DNA from: Pomphorhynchus laevis
Lineage: Eukaryota; Acanthocephala; Palaeacanthocephala; Echinorhynchida; Pomphorhynchidae
Length of the DNA: 64,000 nucleotides
Direction: 5' to 3'
Assembly (NCBI GenBank): GCA_012934845.2
Contig: WNNJ02001036.1
Span: 62,001-126,000, forward strand
Shown: positions 22,201 through 31,470 of the stretch, piece by piece
Layout: every line of letters begins with the position of its first letter
Numbering within the stretch: the first letter of the stretch is position 1
Made by a program: the position numbers and the translations under genes
The notes under the pieces: model-generated
Seen by the model: only the letters and a program-made list of their open reading frames with translations
Databases searched by the model: none
Told to the model about the DNA's origin: nothing

Positions 22201-25200
22201 ACCACAAATGATGATCTGCATTGTTTGTGCGAAGAGTCTTTGAGCGTACGACACACGCTTTCCTGTCCGACAGAAGGTTTACCCACAATTCGACGCAACA
22301 CCAATAGGGAAATAATCGAAAAGTAATTATCTCAAATTTGTAATGGTATATCAATCGAGCTTTTCTTTCTCTCATTCCCAAATCAATGTATTTTCAGTCC
22401 TCTAATCCAACCAGAGATGACCATGCACGACTCGATATTGTTTGTTCTGGGATGTACGCTGAACGTTTTGCGTGAACGGTTTGCGACGTCATGGTATTTT
22501 ATATTAAGCTTTCATCATACGTAAGTCGCAGTTCCCACTCTGCCTTCGAGTATGAATTATCCCGCAAAGTAGCAAAATATGGAGAGTAAATAGAGCTAAT
22601 TGAACCAAATGTTTTAAGTCTCTAGTTTATTAACATCAGGCGGGGTGGTAAAGGCACAATATTACTACTGCGCTCAATCGTTCGCAAGAAAACGGCATCG
22701 CGACCACACAAGTATGCCCACATACTTGTCCTTTTAAAAGCGACGTTTGGATTTTACAATTATGCGATCGGGATCATCTTTCCTTCGGTCACCTGGATCA
22801 ACACGATCCAATCCTTAATTAAACTTTCAACTTTGTAAACACTTGAATATTTGTTAATTTAGCAAGCTCACTTTAAGCGATCTATGAAAAGCAGTATAGA
22901 GAGCGCTGCGCTTCATCTTTATCGTTCAGTGATTGATCGTTTATAATTTCAGATATGTTTACATTGTGGGCATCTATTTATCCTGCATTCGTAACTTCAT
23001 TACTTATAGAACGAACATCCGTCTTTAAAAATCTGAATTATAGGCAATCTTAATATTAATAGAAATAGTAAAAAATGACAAACAATAAGAAAATAGTTTT
23101 AGAAAAATTATAATTTTGTTTACTTAAGATAAGTAGTGGTTACGTCTGTGTTGAGTTTCGGGCATCGAGTTTTTTGTTTATCGACCATAAGCCATACTCA
23201 GGGAGCTGCTTGCTCCGTATGTTTTTGTAAAATGATAAATAATAAATTTAATGCAATAAATAATAAATATTTTTTAGTATATTTTAAGTAATTTTTAAAT
23301 TTATTATTTTTAAATAATAAATAATAAAATAATAATAAATACAAAAAATATATTATTTTTATTTACCAAAAAAATAAAAACGATACTATAACTATTGTAT
23401 TTATATAATCTCAACTGTCAAATAATTGGGATTATTTGAATCTTAATATTAAGTTATTTACATTTTTTGAAATTATGGACTATAATTTAGTGAGTTCATG
23501 GAATTATGGACTATAAAATACGTGGACTCAGTTTTAACTTACATGATTTGTTCATCCTGTCTAAAAAATTAAAAATTTAAAACTTGGATTAAAATCATTT
23601 ACTTTTTATTTTTATAATTTTTTAAGAAAACGAGGACCTCACATGCAACTATCTTATTAATCAATTATTTAAAAAGTAATATTAAATAAAAGATATTACA
23701 TAAAATAATCAAAATTCATCAAGGGAAATACGTCATTAGCACGTATTTGGTCCGCTTAATTTGTGTATAGAGACCGAAATATGATAACTAAATATTAGTT
23801 CCTCCTGGTGACCTCTAATCTTAATTCTTGTGTAACTAATATGATTTATTAGTCAATTAATATAAACTGAGTTATAAAATCTTACCTTATAAAAATCTAA
23901 ATTGTATAAAATAATAAGATTTAGATATTTATATTTTTAAATTTTTGATGCAAAATACGTAGACTTGATTTGAAGGTTAATTTGTGTATAGTAATAGAGG
24001 CCAAAATATGATACAACTGCAGTTCCTCCTGATGATCATTAATCTTAATTCTGGTGTATCGAATATGATTTATTAATGAAGAGTGGTCCCGCTTCATCAT
24101 CGGGTGCCCCAACGTCTTTCGACAACGCGATCTTGTGGCTTTGACGTGTGCTTACAGAGAAGTCAATAGAGAGTGCATGCTCGAGGTTTGAACCCCGTAC
24201 ATAGAGTTTGCAATGCACACGCCTCCACCATTCGGCCACGCGGGGCCGAATGATTTATTAATCAATTAATAAAAACTGAGCTATAAATTCTGATCATATA
24301 AAACTTATTGAACAATTTTGTTCAATAAGATTATACAAAATAGTTGGATTCAGCTTTAAGTAATATGATAATATTTGAGACCATGTTAAGATTCTCAGGC
24401 AGTGTTCTGAATGCTTTGATTATTGCTTAGTTTCATAATTCGTGAGAACATTTCGACAATTAAATTTTGTCAAAAAGGTACTTGGCTTGTCACCGAAAAT
24501 TCACTTCACTCCACTTCTCGGGCTAACGTATATCCAACCTATATCAATTGACTACCAACAAAGTATTTGCTTATAGAACCAGTCTTCCAGCAGCATTTTT
24601 AAAAGTACATAGAAAGGTCATTGTCGTTAATCTTGAAATCACCAAGCAGCCACTTCCTACAACATCTTTTCATCAACATCAAGCCGTCAAAACACCTATC
24701 ATCGTTCGCGCCCACCTTCACGGATATCACGACAATCTGTGCACGATTCATATTCCTTGCATTAACGTTCAACATGTTGAAGTTGCAAATTTTGTCACCG
24801 ACAATGTCCACCTATCTCGCATGCATTCTCTTGTACAATTATTTCTACAATTCCTCTTCTTAAAATCAATTACTACCTGTAATTCAAGCCATAATATATC
24901 AACATCTACATGCAGTATGATACTATCAAACAGTCAAAATATCACATCTTCTTCAAGTCAAAGATAAGGAGCCTACAAGTATAATTTCACCTGCAAGTCA
25001 CCATTAATATGTGAACAATTATGTTTTCAATTGTGTAAATACATTATCGTTTGCTTTCAGCCCCCCGGGCCGAAAGGCTGCAGTGGAATAAATAACTTCT
25101 CAGATAATCATTAATAATTGTTAATTTGTGTCTACAAATATAAGCTGAAATATGATAACACAGCAGTCCCTCCTAATGACCTCTAATTTTGATTCTGGTT

Positions 25201-27025
25201 TATCGAATGATTTATTAGTCAAATCATAAAATATTACCTTATAAAAATCTAAATTATGTAAAATAATAAGATTTAGATATTTATAGTTTTAAATTTACGG
25301 TACAAAATACGTAGACCCAGTTAAGTAATCTTAGTTTTAGAAAGTTATAAAGTTTTAACAGGCTTATTTAAACTTGAGATATAAGGTTATTAAAATAAAT
25401 TGTTTCAAACTTTTAAACTTTTGTTTAGAAAGAGAAAAAATCACTTGAAACGTTAAGGTTAGATTTGGATAGTGCAAAATCAAAAGTCAAACGAGCAAAG
25501 CCGGAAAATAAAGCCTCTGTAACTTTCTGTCATTTAATTATTTAAGTATATGTTTTATTGACTAATTAGGCCGATGCCGAATTGCAAACTTTACAGATCA
25601 CTTTTGATCGACAACTGGAAGTTACAAAAATTTTGCTAGATCAACTTAATCATACAATGGTAAATTTTTCAATGTATTTTATTCAAAAATATTTTATTTA
25701 AAAATACTAATCCTTGTCGATGTTATAAATTTAATTTATATAGGAAAAATTAAAAGAAAAATATACCTTGACATTCTGATTGTTCATCCTAAAGAAAGTT
25801 TACAAGGAATATAATTTAGCTTTATTCAATTATAAATTAAACTATTCTATCAAAATTAAACTATGAACTATAGATCATTTTTTAAAAATCTATAAAAATT
25901 TGCAAACCATTTTCGTATTTAACAGTTTTTAATATCGCTAGCACTAAGTAAATTCATTCGTATTTTTCTTTTCATAAATGACATTGAAAATAATATAGTT
26001 TCTTAATAAAATAAAGCATGCAACTAATAACATGAAGGGTTACAAATTAAAGACTGGAAAAGAAAACACTATTGAAAGAAAGCATTACATTCTTTATCAT
26101 CAGTCTTATATCCGGATATTAGAATCAGTTTCCACTAGATAGCACAAACGCGTCACTTTGCGATTGAGCCACTCAGGGTCTTACACTCACCTAAAGACCC
26201 AATCGAAGCGCACAATGGTAGGTAGTCTAGACATGAGGAGCTTAATAAATCTTAATATTTGCTCTGGGAGACGTCCTCTTGAAAATAATACTAATCCCGA
26301 GATTCCCCAAGGTACATCAAAGGTGGACCTGAGCACTCTATCCCAATGACATATATTGGCCCGTTTCAAGGCCCATCTAGCTCTATTCAAAATACTCTTG
26401 AATCTATTCAAGTATTATCTGACGGTCCATCTAATCGTGATGGTAAACCCCAGGTATCTTAAACCCCAGGCATCGAGTGTAAGGCACATCGGGTGTCTTA
26501 CACTCGATGTGTAAGACAGGGATGTGTTGATTGTTCAAAATTAAGGCGAGAGGAGATTGGTAGTATACCTAAAGCTTTTTCTTGGCCGCAGGGGTACCAT
26601 GAAAAACATGCACTTTTGATTTAGAAGAGTTGAGAAGAAGATTGGATGGGACGAATTGATGACACTCTTTGCTTCAACTACATTCACTATAGAAGTGAAT
26701 CACATAAATCTTAAAATAAAAGTCTACAAGGAATACGTCATATGTCTAAAAAGTTTTAACTTCATTGAATATAATAATATATAAATAAATAATAAATTGA
26801 ATATAAATAATATTATATTATTTATAATAATATTTATGTATTATGTATACTATGTATAATATTAATGAATATTATGTTAATGTATATTTAACAATTTAGA
26901 TTCACACAGGACTGAGAAGCTATGTCGACTTGATTGATATCGAACACGACTACCATTCTCGTGTGGTTGCTACATTAGCAGAATTAAAGAAGGAAATCTC
27001 ATTAATGCCCGTGTCATCCGCATAA
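13257..27025 (+). CDS. Endophilin-B-like N-BAR protein, SH3-less
   Basis: Seven exons in register: 13257-13319, 13367-13508, 16133-16261, 17792-17925, 25429-25518, 25570-25659, 26900-27025 (stop). All have GT-AG borders and together give 257 codons. The protein starts MSSHLKNLTGSAGKMFSRAQ, then YTEEILGQSEKT and NKIWTERILDQIETIIHPNP. These align with endophilin B (LSRAVQFTEEKLGQAEKT, IWTEKIMKQTEVLLQPNP). Exon 4 (LKQPLKSFIEVDYKNLQ) and exons 5-6 (LDLDSAKSKVKRAK, ITFDRQLEVTKILLDQL) match the BAR helices, and exon 7 the last helix. BAR dimers bend membranes; endophilin B acts on intracellular membranes, including mitochondria and autophagosomes. Known endophilins then carry an SH3 domain that recruits partners, but here the frame stops (MPVSSA) after the BAR region. 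Either the SH3 is lost or another 3' end exists. Introns 2, 3, 4 and 6 are enlarged by repeats. Confidence 0.85.
13856..14022. repeat. Inverted-repeat element with hammerhead-like arms
   Basis: The left arm contains ACTAGCTGCCATCATCAGAA and the right arm CTCTGTCAGTAGCTAGCGAA. The outer parts (ACAAAACAAATTT..., ...TTTTATGTTTTGT) are imperfectly complementary. Lies in intron 2 of the endophilin-like gene. Confidence 0.5.
14023..15477. other. Intron 2 interior, no recognised element
   Basis: AT-rich intronic DNA. A palindromic ATTATAATAC/GTATTATA-type stretch lies near 14150-14205. Just before the minisatellite, the phrase TCAATTATATACTAAAA is repeated three times (15376-15450). No coding sequence seen. 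Confidence 0.5.
15478..15667. repeat. 38-bp minisatellite, 5 copies
   Basis: Unit GTGAAAATTCTTCCAGCTTC plus GTTCTSACTATAAATATC. Five contiguous copies begin at 15478, 15516, 15554, 15592 and 15630. The first two have GTTCTGACT and the last three GTTCTCACT, showing stepwise amplification of variants. Located in intron 2. Confidence 0.95.
15730..15870. repeat. Inverted-repeat element with hammerhead-like arms
   Basis: GCAAATTTTTAACCACTACT is mirrored by AGTAGTGGTTGAAAATTTG. Between the arms lie ATCATCTGG and CACTGATGATGATCGCAGTA. On the plus strand, CTGATGA is followed by a wobble-rich stem (GATCGC with GTGGTT) and then GAAA, the order of a hammerhead core. Arm sequences match the minus strand at 28726-28753. 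Confidence 0.5.
16700..16950 (-). mobile_element. Solo PLE 3' tail
   Basis: Begins on the minus-strand 3' side with TCAACTAACTGAGTCTACGT (complement of the PLE terminal tail). It runs through the A/T-rich 3' UTR to CAGACGAT and CATCATCAAGAATAT. No coding part. Sits in intron 3. Confidence 0.75.
17440..17690 (-). mobile_element. Solo PLE 3' tail with part of the structured segment
   Basis: TCAGCTAACTGAGTCAACGT is the terminal tail. TTAGAGGTCATCAGGAGGAA and TTATCAGGTTT are the distal strand of the structured RNA segment; the proximal part is lost or diverged. Intron 3. Confidence 0.75.
17926..18081 (+). other. In-frame read-through extension of endophilin exon 4
   Basis: If the exon 4 donor (CTGCAG|GTATTA) is not used, the frame stays open for 51 codons. 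It ends with LAELKKEISLLPVSSA and a stop, the same C-terminus as the normal last exon (one residue different). The last part is the duplicated gene end described at 18030-18600. An AATAAA at 18151-18156 follows. This would give a truncated 207-residue BAR protein if used as an alternative terminal exon. Confidence 0.45.
18030..18600 (+). repeat. Duplicate of the endophilin gene 3' end inside intron 4
   Basis: 18030-18595 matches 26974-27539 over about 565 bp with only a handful of substitutions. It covers the last 17 codons, the stop, the AATAAA and the following flank. The offset is constant at 8944 bp, so there are almost no indels. A further piece of the same flank (equivalent to 18515-18604) is at 27750-27841. 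Confidence 0.92.
18700..19300 (-). mobile_element. Permuted PLE, RT C-terminal half, good frame
   Basis: Minus-strand frame 19258-18746 is open for 170 codons: FLSFIEYEFVHNC, FRYIDDICVFNS (motif C intact), GVYLDMNIKLTLTKTTF, EHSCIPYNIKYNTLN, ending INQHNNIKNK. It matches 34490-34860 and 56500-55912. Upstream, motif B is cut at about 19290. Intron 4, antisense to the host gene. Confidence 0.88.
19300..19860 (-). mobile_element. Shuffled PLE fragments and an AT palindrome
   Basis: Small reverse-orientation pieces of the RT (AACAAATTCATATTCTATAA) and two partial 3' UTR segments ending in TATTATCCATCCATAA (near 19720 and 19840). At 19513-19612 there is an alternating ATATCATATATGATAT palindromic satellite. 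19735-19790 retains CCCAACATAGCAGCGGGGCC of the structured segment. Confidence 0.7.
19860..20420 (-). mobile_element. PLE C-terminus plus AT-rich block (inverted copy of 2660-3180)
   Basis: Encodes the same RT C-terminal piece on the minus strand, then joins the A/T-rich block at GTCATCGATTTAAAATGTG. The 500-bp composite is the reverse complement of 2660-3180 with few differences. Confidence 0.85.
20421..21743. other. Intron 4 stretch, probable old retroelement
   Basis: Higher GC than its surroundings from 20690. Minus-strand open frames at 20691-21023 (with FECKRCSNCYIN) and 21344-21697 have no motif I can name. Two clean hairpins occur: CGAACGTGTCT with complement (20866-20899) and GCATTCAAT with complement (21068-21093). 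It directly precedes the retroelement at 21744 and may be its upstream part. Confidence 0.4.
21744..22740 (+). mobile_element. Retroelement C-terminal region (Zn-finger/nuclease-like), degenerate
   Basis: Plus strand: SDLHRAIYYLLVPVITKN, STPFKLKYLGISDPCFNNQL, then CEFIDALRCRYDWSTTN, a Cys-rich HTLSCPTEGLPTIRRN counterpart, and a worn C-terminal part to about 22740. It is collinear with the better copy at 42485-40735 (minus strand). The family carries RT upstream and a C-terminal CxC...HALSC..GG...RHN..RD module followed by a DI...D-type nuclease-like segment. Several breaks. Intron 4. Confidence 0.65.
22741..23480. other. Intronic DNA without recognised feature
   Basis: AT-rich. A ~24-bp region near 22780-22810 still has retroelement-like GC content. 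Simple A/T repeats (AATAAATAATAAAT) fill 23230-23350. No gene seen. A perfect hairpin, ACAAGTATG with loop CCCA, lies just upstream at 22708-22729. Confidence 0.4.
24078..24249 (-). mobile_element. tRNA-derived SINE with target-site duplications
   Basis: On the minus strand the head reads CCGCGTGGCCGAATGGTGGA, carrying TGGCCGAATGG (Pol III A box). GGTTCAAACCT (B box) lies about 45 nt downstream. No acceptor-stem closure or proper anticodon arm is seen, so it is not a tRNA gene. The 13-bp direct repeat ATGATTTATTAAT flanks it at 24065-24077 and 24250-24262. The insertion landed in a PLE 3' tail. No matching LINE partner tail was identified. Confidence 0.85.
24590..24970 (-). mobile_element. 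Possible LINE endonuclease fragment
   Basis: Minus-strand frame 24811-24599 contains AQIVVISVKVGANDDRCFDG and KWLLGDFKINDND. This resembles the APE-type endonuclease pattern of LINEs (V-x-V-Y-A-P...F...L-x-G-D-F-N). The 139-codon plus-strand frame over the same DNA is Ser/His/Thr-rich without motifs and is treated as its shadow. Confidence 0.4.
26110..26650 (-). mobile_element. LINE-like RT C-terminal fragment
   Basis: Minus strand: NSSKSKVHVFHG near 26630 resembles the post-motif-C KTKVMVF block. Further down, LNRARWALKRANICHW and WGISGLVLFSRG resemble thumb-region sequence. Broken. The overlapping plus-strand frame 26158-26349 is a shadow. It lies in intron 6. Two overlapping hairpins (26470-26508 and 26493-26517) share the strand CTTACAC. 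Confidence 0.45.
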
Positions 27026-27540
27026 TGCAATTATTTTAAAATTTATTTTACCAACTGAAATTACAATTTTCGGATTATCCGATTTCAAGCATCTAATAAA
27101 GCACGCTATATGTTTTGGAAAGTATATTTACAATTTTACGTTTTTGATTGTCGAACAAACATTAGCACGTTGAACGTATACCAGGTATATTTTGATATAC
27201 AGGTTTCAAAAATAAAAATTATGTAAAATTAGTTAGGTGTAAAATAAGATAGGCAATAAAACTAACAGGTGTATACACCAATTTCACATAGGGCTAGTAT
27301 TGTTAGTAAATGCGATAAATATTTTTAATACAAATACATGATAAAATAATTAATAAAGTTATCAAAAATCTATTATAGTGTATTCAGCATGAGCAATTCA
27401 ATTAATTTCCAATTCGTAATTTTGTTAATCGCACGGAAAGTATGTTTCAGTAAATGCGATAATGTTATAAGTAAAAAATATATAATTTTACTAACTAGAT
27501 CAGTTAATGAGTTTACTCGTGTTGTACTAGACAAACTAGC
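27026..27540 (+). other. 3' UTR and downstream flank of endophilin-like gene
   Basis: AATAAA lies at 27095-27100, 70 bp after the stop codon, near a CGGATTATCCG palindrome. This whole flank is duplicated in intron 4 (18082-18595). The actual cleavage site is not visible from sequence. Confidence 0.55.
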
Positions 27541-27945
27541 TTCTCCTTGCAAGTAGCCGAAAATTAACAACGGAATCAATTGTGTAATAAATGTGCAAGT
27601 GTTCAATATGTCCAGCTGTTGCAGAATAGTTAGATTTTTCCAATTTTTACGTACGCGTGACGATTCTCAGAATGATTCACTAAAAATCTACATTGCAAAT
27701 TGTGTTCTTATGACGACTTACAAAATTAAAGAGTGGCATGCACATTGCACATAATAATGTTATAAGTAAAAAAATATAATTTTACTAACTAGATCAGTTT
27801 ATGAGTTTACTCATGTTGTACTAGACAAACTAGTTTAAGCTACCTTCAATAGATAAAGGGCTCCAAATAAATGGTTTTATGAATAAAAACGGCAAACAGA
27901 AAAATAAGTTTTCATCCAACAATTCACAATAATTCACTAGCTAAA
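27541..27945. repeat. Insertion and repeat of the gene's flanking sequence
   Basis: 27750-27841 repeats ATGTTATAAGTAAAAAA through CAAACTAGTTTAAGC of the flank (equivalent to 27461-27540). It is closer to the intron 4 copy (18600-end GTTTAAGCTA) than to the adjacent one. The 210 bp between are unique. Confidence 0.7.
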
Positions 27946-28125
27946 GAATTATTGTAGCTGGATCAAAGAAAAGAGAAAAATTTTATGACATTTCGCTAAC
28001 CTCGCTAGTTAGTTTACTTAATTCAAAAAATTAAGTAATTTTCTGAACATGTTAACAGAGGTTACCAAAATATAAAATAAAATTTCCACCTTTTGATTCA
28101 GCACCAATAATTCTTTATCAAAATG
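27945..28125. repeat. Inverted-repeat element with hammerhead-like arms
   Basis: AAAGAATTATTGTAGCTGGA on the left is complemented by TTCAGCACCAATAATTCTTT on the right. CATTTCGCTAAC and TTCTGAACATGTTAACAGAG lie toward the centre. Same family as 11775-11895 and 35405-35515. Confidence 0.55.
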
Positions 28126-28640
28126 GATCAACTATTTAAAATTAAGTAGTTGTTACTACCATCTTCGATTACAAACTGTTTATTTAAACACAAACGCTTA
28201 ATATAAACAACTTTTTGAAATTAATATCCAAGGTGGGTGCAAAACGAGTTATTTAATAAATTTTTATAATATTAAAGATAAAAATTAATTGTATATTATT
28301 TAAATTTATATTATTTCAGATAAATTTATATTTATATTTAATAATTTCTTTATTACATTACATAAAGAATAAGTGAGTAATTAAACAATGTGAAATACTA
28401 AAATGTTTCGAACGAAAACATTTTTAAAAAGAAAAAACAAAAATTAAAAAATTTTAAATTTAAAAATTAAAATTAAAAATTTATAAATATAAAATTTTTA
28501 AAATTAAATTTTTAAAATTTTGAAGTTTTATTTTTTAAATTTTAGTATATATTTAATTATACATACACTCAATATAATGTATATACTTAATATAATTTTT
28601 ATATGTAAATATTACTTAAATGTAATATATATATTACATA
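28126..28640. other. Very AT-rich spacer
   Basis: Runs of AAATTTAAAATT-type sequence and TATATA stretches. No coding or structural feature supported. Confidence 0.6.
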
Positions 28641-28699
28641 TTATAAAATGACGGTAAGTTCAATAGCCCTCTTGACAATGATTTTGATAATGGTAGAGG

Positions 28700-28765
28700 C
28701 AATGCAAATTTTTATTGTTAAAAATTTTCGATCACTACTATGATCATCATCAGGAACATAACAAT
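28700..28765 (-). ncRNA. Hammerhead-like motif 3' of canonical PLE
   Basis: On the minus strand: CTGATGA (28753-28747), a spare T, a 5-bp stem GATCA/TGATC, then GAAA. After that comes a 7-bp A/T stem (AATTTTT with AAAAATT) and TTGC at the expected cleavage side. Canonical PLEs are known to carry type I hammerhead motifs in their terminal repeats, and this one lies ~230 bp past the recognised GIY-YIG segment of the element above it. Stem I pairing is poor, so activity is doubtful. Confidence 0.45.
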
Positions 28766-28979
28766 ACACACATTACAATCAAAATATATAACGAACAATG
28801 ATCTGTCAGAAAGTAACTGTCAAGTTAGTCCGGAAAAATAAACTTGTCATTAGTGGTTAGATGGGTTGGAACATCTTGTTTGTTGTATTCGCAAAATGGT
28901 GATATCATAAAATAATTGCGTCCTTAATTTTCCATATAGTCTTATTATTTTCGTGAGCTAAAGTGTCGTATTGCGTGTT

Positions 28980-30240
28980 TATGCTCTAATAATCGAAAGC
29001 AAGCTTTTCGTCTGTTTGACCAATGTAACGGGAGCCACAATCATTGCATGCAATACTGCAGATTTTATCAGATTTTACATATTTAAGCTCGATTTTGCAA
29101 AATTCAGAAATACTGAGGCTCATTTTACAAAGTACCGTACTATGTGAGCCAGTGCTTCTGTATACCTTACCAATAACACTCTGAAGAAGATCGAATGCGT
29201 AGTCACTTCGCAGCCAACATTTTATATTTCCTTGGGGAGGTAGAAGTCCACGGTGTGATACTGTGAATGACACCTTTATTTCGGTATACCCTTGTAGTAG
29301 TCGTATCATTGTGATGCATGCACTGTACGTCCAGGAAGGAAATAACACCATTTTGTTCCACATATATGCTCCATGTAAGTTCTCCTAGGAATAATGTTGT
29401 CCCTTGATACACATAAACACGTCGTCCACATATCTACACCAGCATATTAGTCATTTAATGCGCGAATATCTATTTGCTTCCAATTTCCTCAAGAATAATT
29501 CTGCTAGCGTGGACCCTAATGGGGAGCCTATCGTGACACCGTCCCTTTGAAGATATCATTTGTTCTCAAATGAGAAGGTGGATTCAGTTGTGCGTACATG
29601 GAAATTTTTCCATTTAATGAGTGTAAACGTTCAACTATCACATTTCTGGTTTAGAACAAGCGCGGCATCATTAATCGTCTCGTTAACTGGAACGTGAACA
29701 GATTCTTAATATCAGCGGTGAAAAAACAGACATCTCGTGTAGCCATGTTCTTTAGTAATGTCATAAAATCGTAGCTGTTTTTGATAGTGTGACAGACCCA
29801 TCACGCCCCTTAAACATCGATTTATTACTTTTACCATACAATGAACGTGGTATGTGTAACAAGCAATGACCGGTCTTACACACCTTTCCGCTTTATGGGT
29901 CTTTGGTAACAGATACATGAACACAGGAGCGCTATGTTTCAAGCGAACTTTCCAATAGTCAGAGGACGGAATTGATCCTCGACGTTTTAGTTGTAATAAA
30001 GTTGCGTTAAGACACTTAGCATTTTTGGTTGTGGGATCACGCTCTAGTTTGGTAAATTTTGTAGTGTTCAATAGTATATCCACTCCAAACTTCAGATAAT
30101 CGTGATTGTCGAGGACGACCAAATTATTCTCCTTGTTAGTTTTGCATATGGCCAAAGTATGATCATTTCGTAATGTCTTCAGTGTACGTGTTAGCCTTTG
30201 GAAGACTGATAAAATCTGTGGGCATCTTGTAAATGACAAC
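28980..30240 (-). mobile_element. Canonical Penelope-type PLE (RT then C-terminal GIY-YIG), broken
   Basis: Minus-strand order: NKENNLVVLDNHDYLKFG (30140), FMYLLPKTHKAERCVRPVIA (29930, the PK-x-HK...RP signature), thumb-like GVIHSITPW sequence (29280), and CNDCGSRYIGQTDEKLAFD at 29030 (YIG part of the nuclease). The nuclease is C-terminal, unlike in the abundant permuted PLE, so two PLE types coexist here. The copy is interrupted repeatedly. The RT motif C region (29400-29700) is barely recognisable. Confidence 0.75.
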
Positions 30241-30339
30241 CATTAATGCGACTTCTGTGTTCTATACATAGCAATGGCTTGATCTTTTGATCAAAACATT
30301 AAATTTAATGTACACATTAGGATTGAATGCGTGTATAGC

Positions 30340-30770
30340 CACTATTCCACTTCTTCCAAATCAATTTTTTTTAAATTCCACTTTTTCCAAGTTCCACTCC
30401 TTCCAATTTCTAATACTTCCAAATTATACTTTTTCCAAATTCAATTTCTTCCGAATTTAATTTCTTCAAATTCATTTCTTCAATTCAATTTCTTACAAAT
30501 TCAATTTCTTCCAAATTCAATTTCTTACAAATTCGATTTATTCCTAATTCGATTTCTTCCGAATTCAATTTCTTTTAAATTCGATTTTTTCCAATTTCCA
30601 TTACTTTCAAATTGCAGTACTTCCAAATTTAACTCCTTCCAAATTCCACTACTTCCAAATTCCACTACTTCCAAATTCCACTTCTTCAGTTCCACTCCTT
30701 CCAAATTCCACTTCCAAATTCCACTTCTTCCAAGTTCCATTTAATTCCACTTCCAAATAAAATTTAATTT
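30340..30770. repeat. Degenerate CTTCCAAATTC-type tandem repeat
   Basis: About 40 imperfect 10-12 bp units alternate TTCAATTTCTTCCAAA and TTCCACTTCTTCCAAA. Open frames on both strands (137 and 71 codons) follow from the repeat's composition and are not genes. Lies next to the 5' end of the canonical PLE. Confidence 0.9.
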
Positions 30771-31019
30771 TTTTTTCAACTCTTAGAAAATACCAAGAAG
30801 TGTGATACCGACAAGGAAAGGGAAAAGCGTTCCCATAATCTATGACTATCTATTTAATGCTAATTGGATATGTGTGCCAAACTGGTAATATTGGAAGTGT
30901 AGCGATTATCTGTTTATTATGTTTAATTACAAAAATAAATATTTTAATCTTAAGATTTTCTATAATTCAAATTTGGGTACGGAAAAACATTTTAAACAGT
31001 ATTTAGCCCAGTATTTTAA

Positions 31020-31470
31020 CCTAGTACGTTGACTCAGTTAGCTGATATAATTTTTTCTACTGTTAGTATTGACCGGTGGACTGTTTTCCGAATAATATTA
31101 CCTCTGTCAGAAATACTGAAACTGTATTATTGATACAGCATTATTCTTCTAGTTTTCAAGCAAAATTGATGATTTATATTTCGGTTTGTTTTATTCTGTT
31201 TTATTCTGTTCATTCTTGAAAAGTAAGTAGTTTGCCTCCCAAGCGTGAAGCAGCTTACATTTTAAAATGTAAACTGCGTCATATAATCACGTTTAAAAGA
31301 CCTAGTAAAGTATGCTACTAGAAATGACTCTTATTTATCAGTCCATTTTTATAAATTGACTAATAAATAATAAGCGGTGTTTCAGAATTATGATTTGAGG
31401 TCATCAAATATATAATCTTTTCAAATTATAATCCTGGATGTATTTAAGCTTTCGTCATTAATCAGTAAAT
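31020..31470 (+). mobile_element. PLE tail, leader-like repeat and reversed tail
   Basis: 31022-31050 is the terminal tail (AGTACGTTGACTCAGTTAGC). 31060-31320 matches the leader-like repeat 5150-5395. 31325-31410 resembles the 3' UTR in reverse orientation (GACTAATAAATAATAAGCGG, GAGGTCATCAAAT). Together this is a compact inverted PLE footprint. Confidence 0.6.

Larger units (their letters stand above)
23481..25330 (+). mobile_element. Cluster of PLE 3' tails in intron 4
   Basis: Terminal tails occur near 23518-23545, 23949-23965 and 25305-25330. Structured-segment remnants occur at 23718-23813 (GGTC...GACC P2 helix), 23990-24045 and 25130-25190. The 23718 copy has a T-A where others have C-G in P2. 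The cluster is interrupted by a SINE (24078-24249) and by a LINE-like piece (24590-24970). Confidence 0.7.

Noticed and set aside
24045-24239. Possible tRNA gene on the minus strand
   Set aside because: A and B boxes exist but the acceptor stem does not close and the element has a non-tRNA tail and target-site duplications, so it is a SINE.
30331-30744. 137-codon plus-strand frame rich in Phe, Ser, Leu and Pro
   Set aside because: Arises from the CTTCCAAATTC tandem repeat; both strands are open and no domain is visible.
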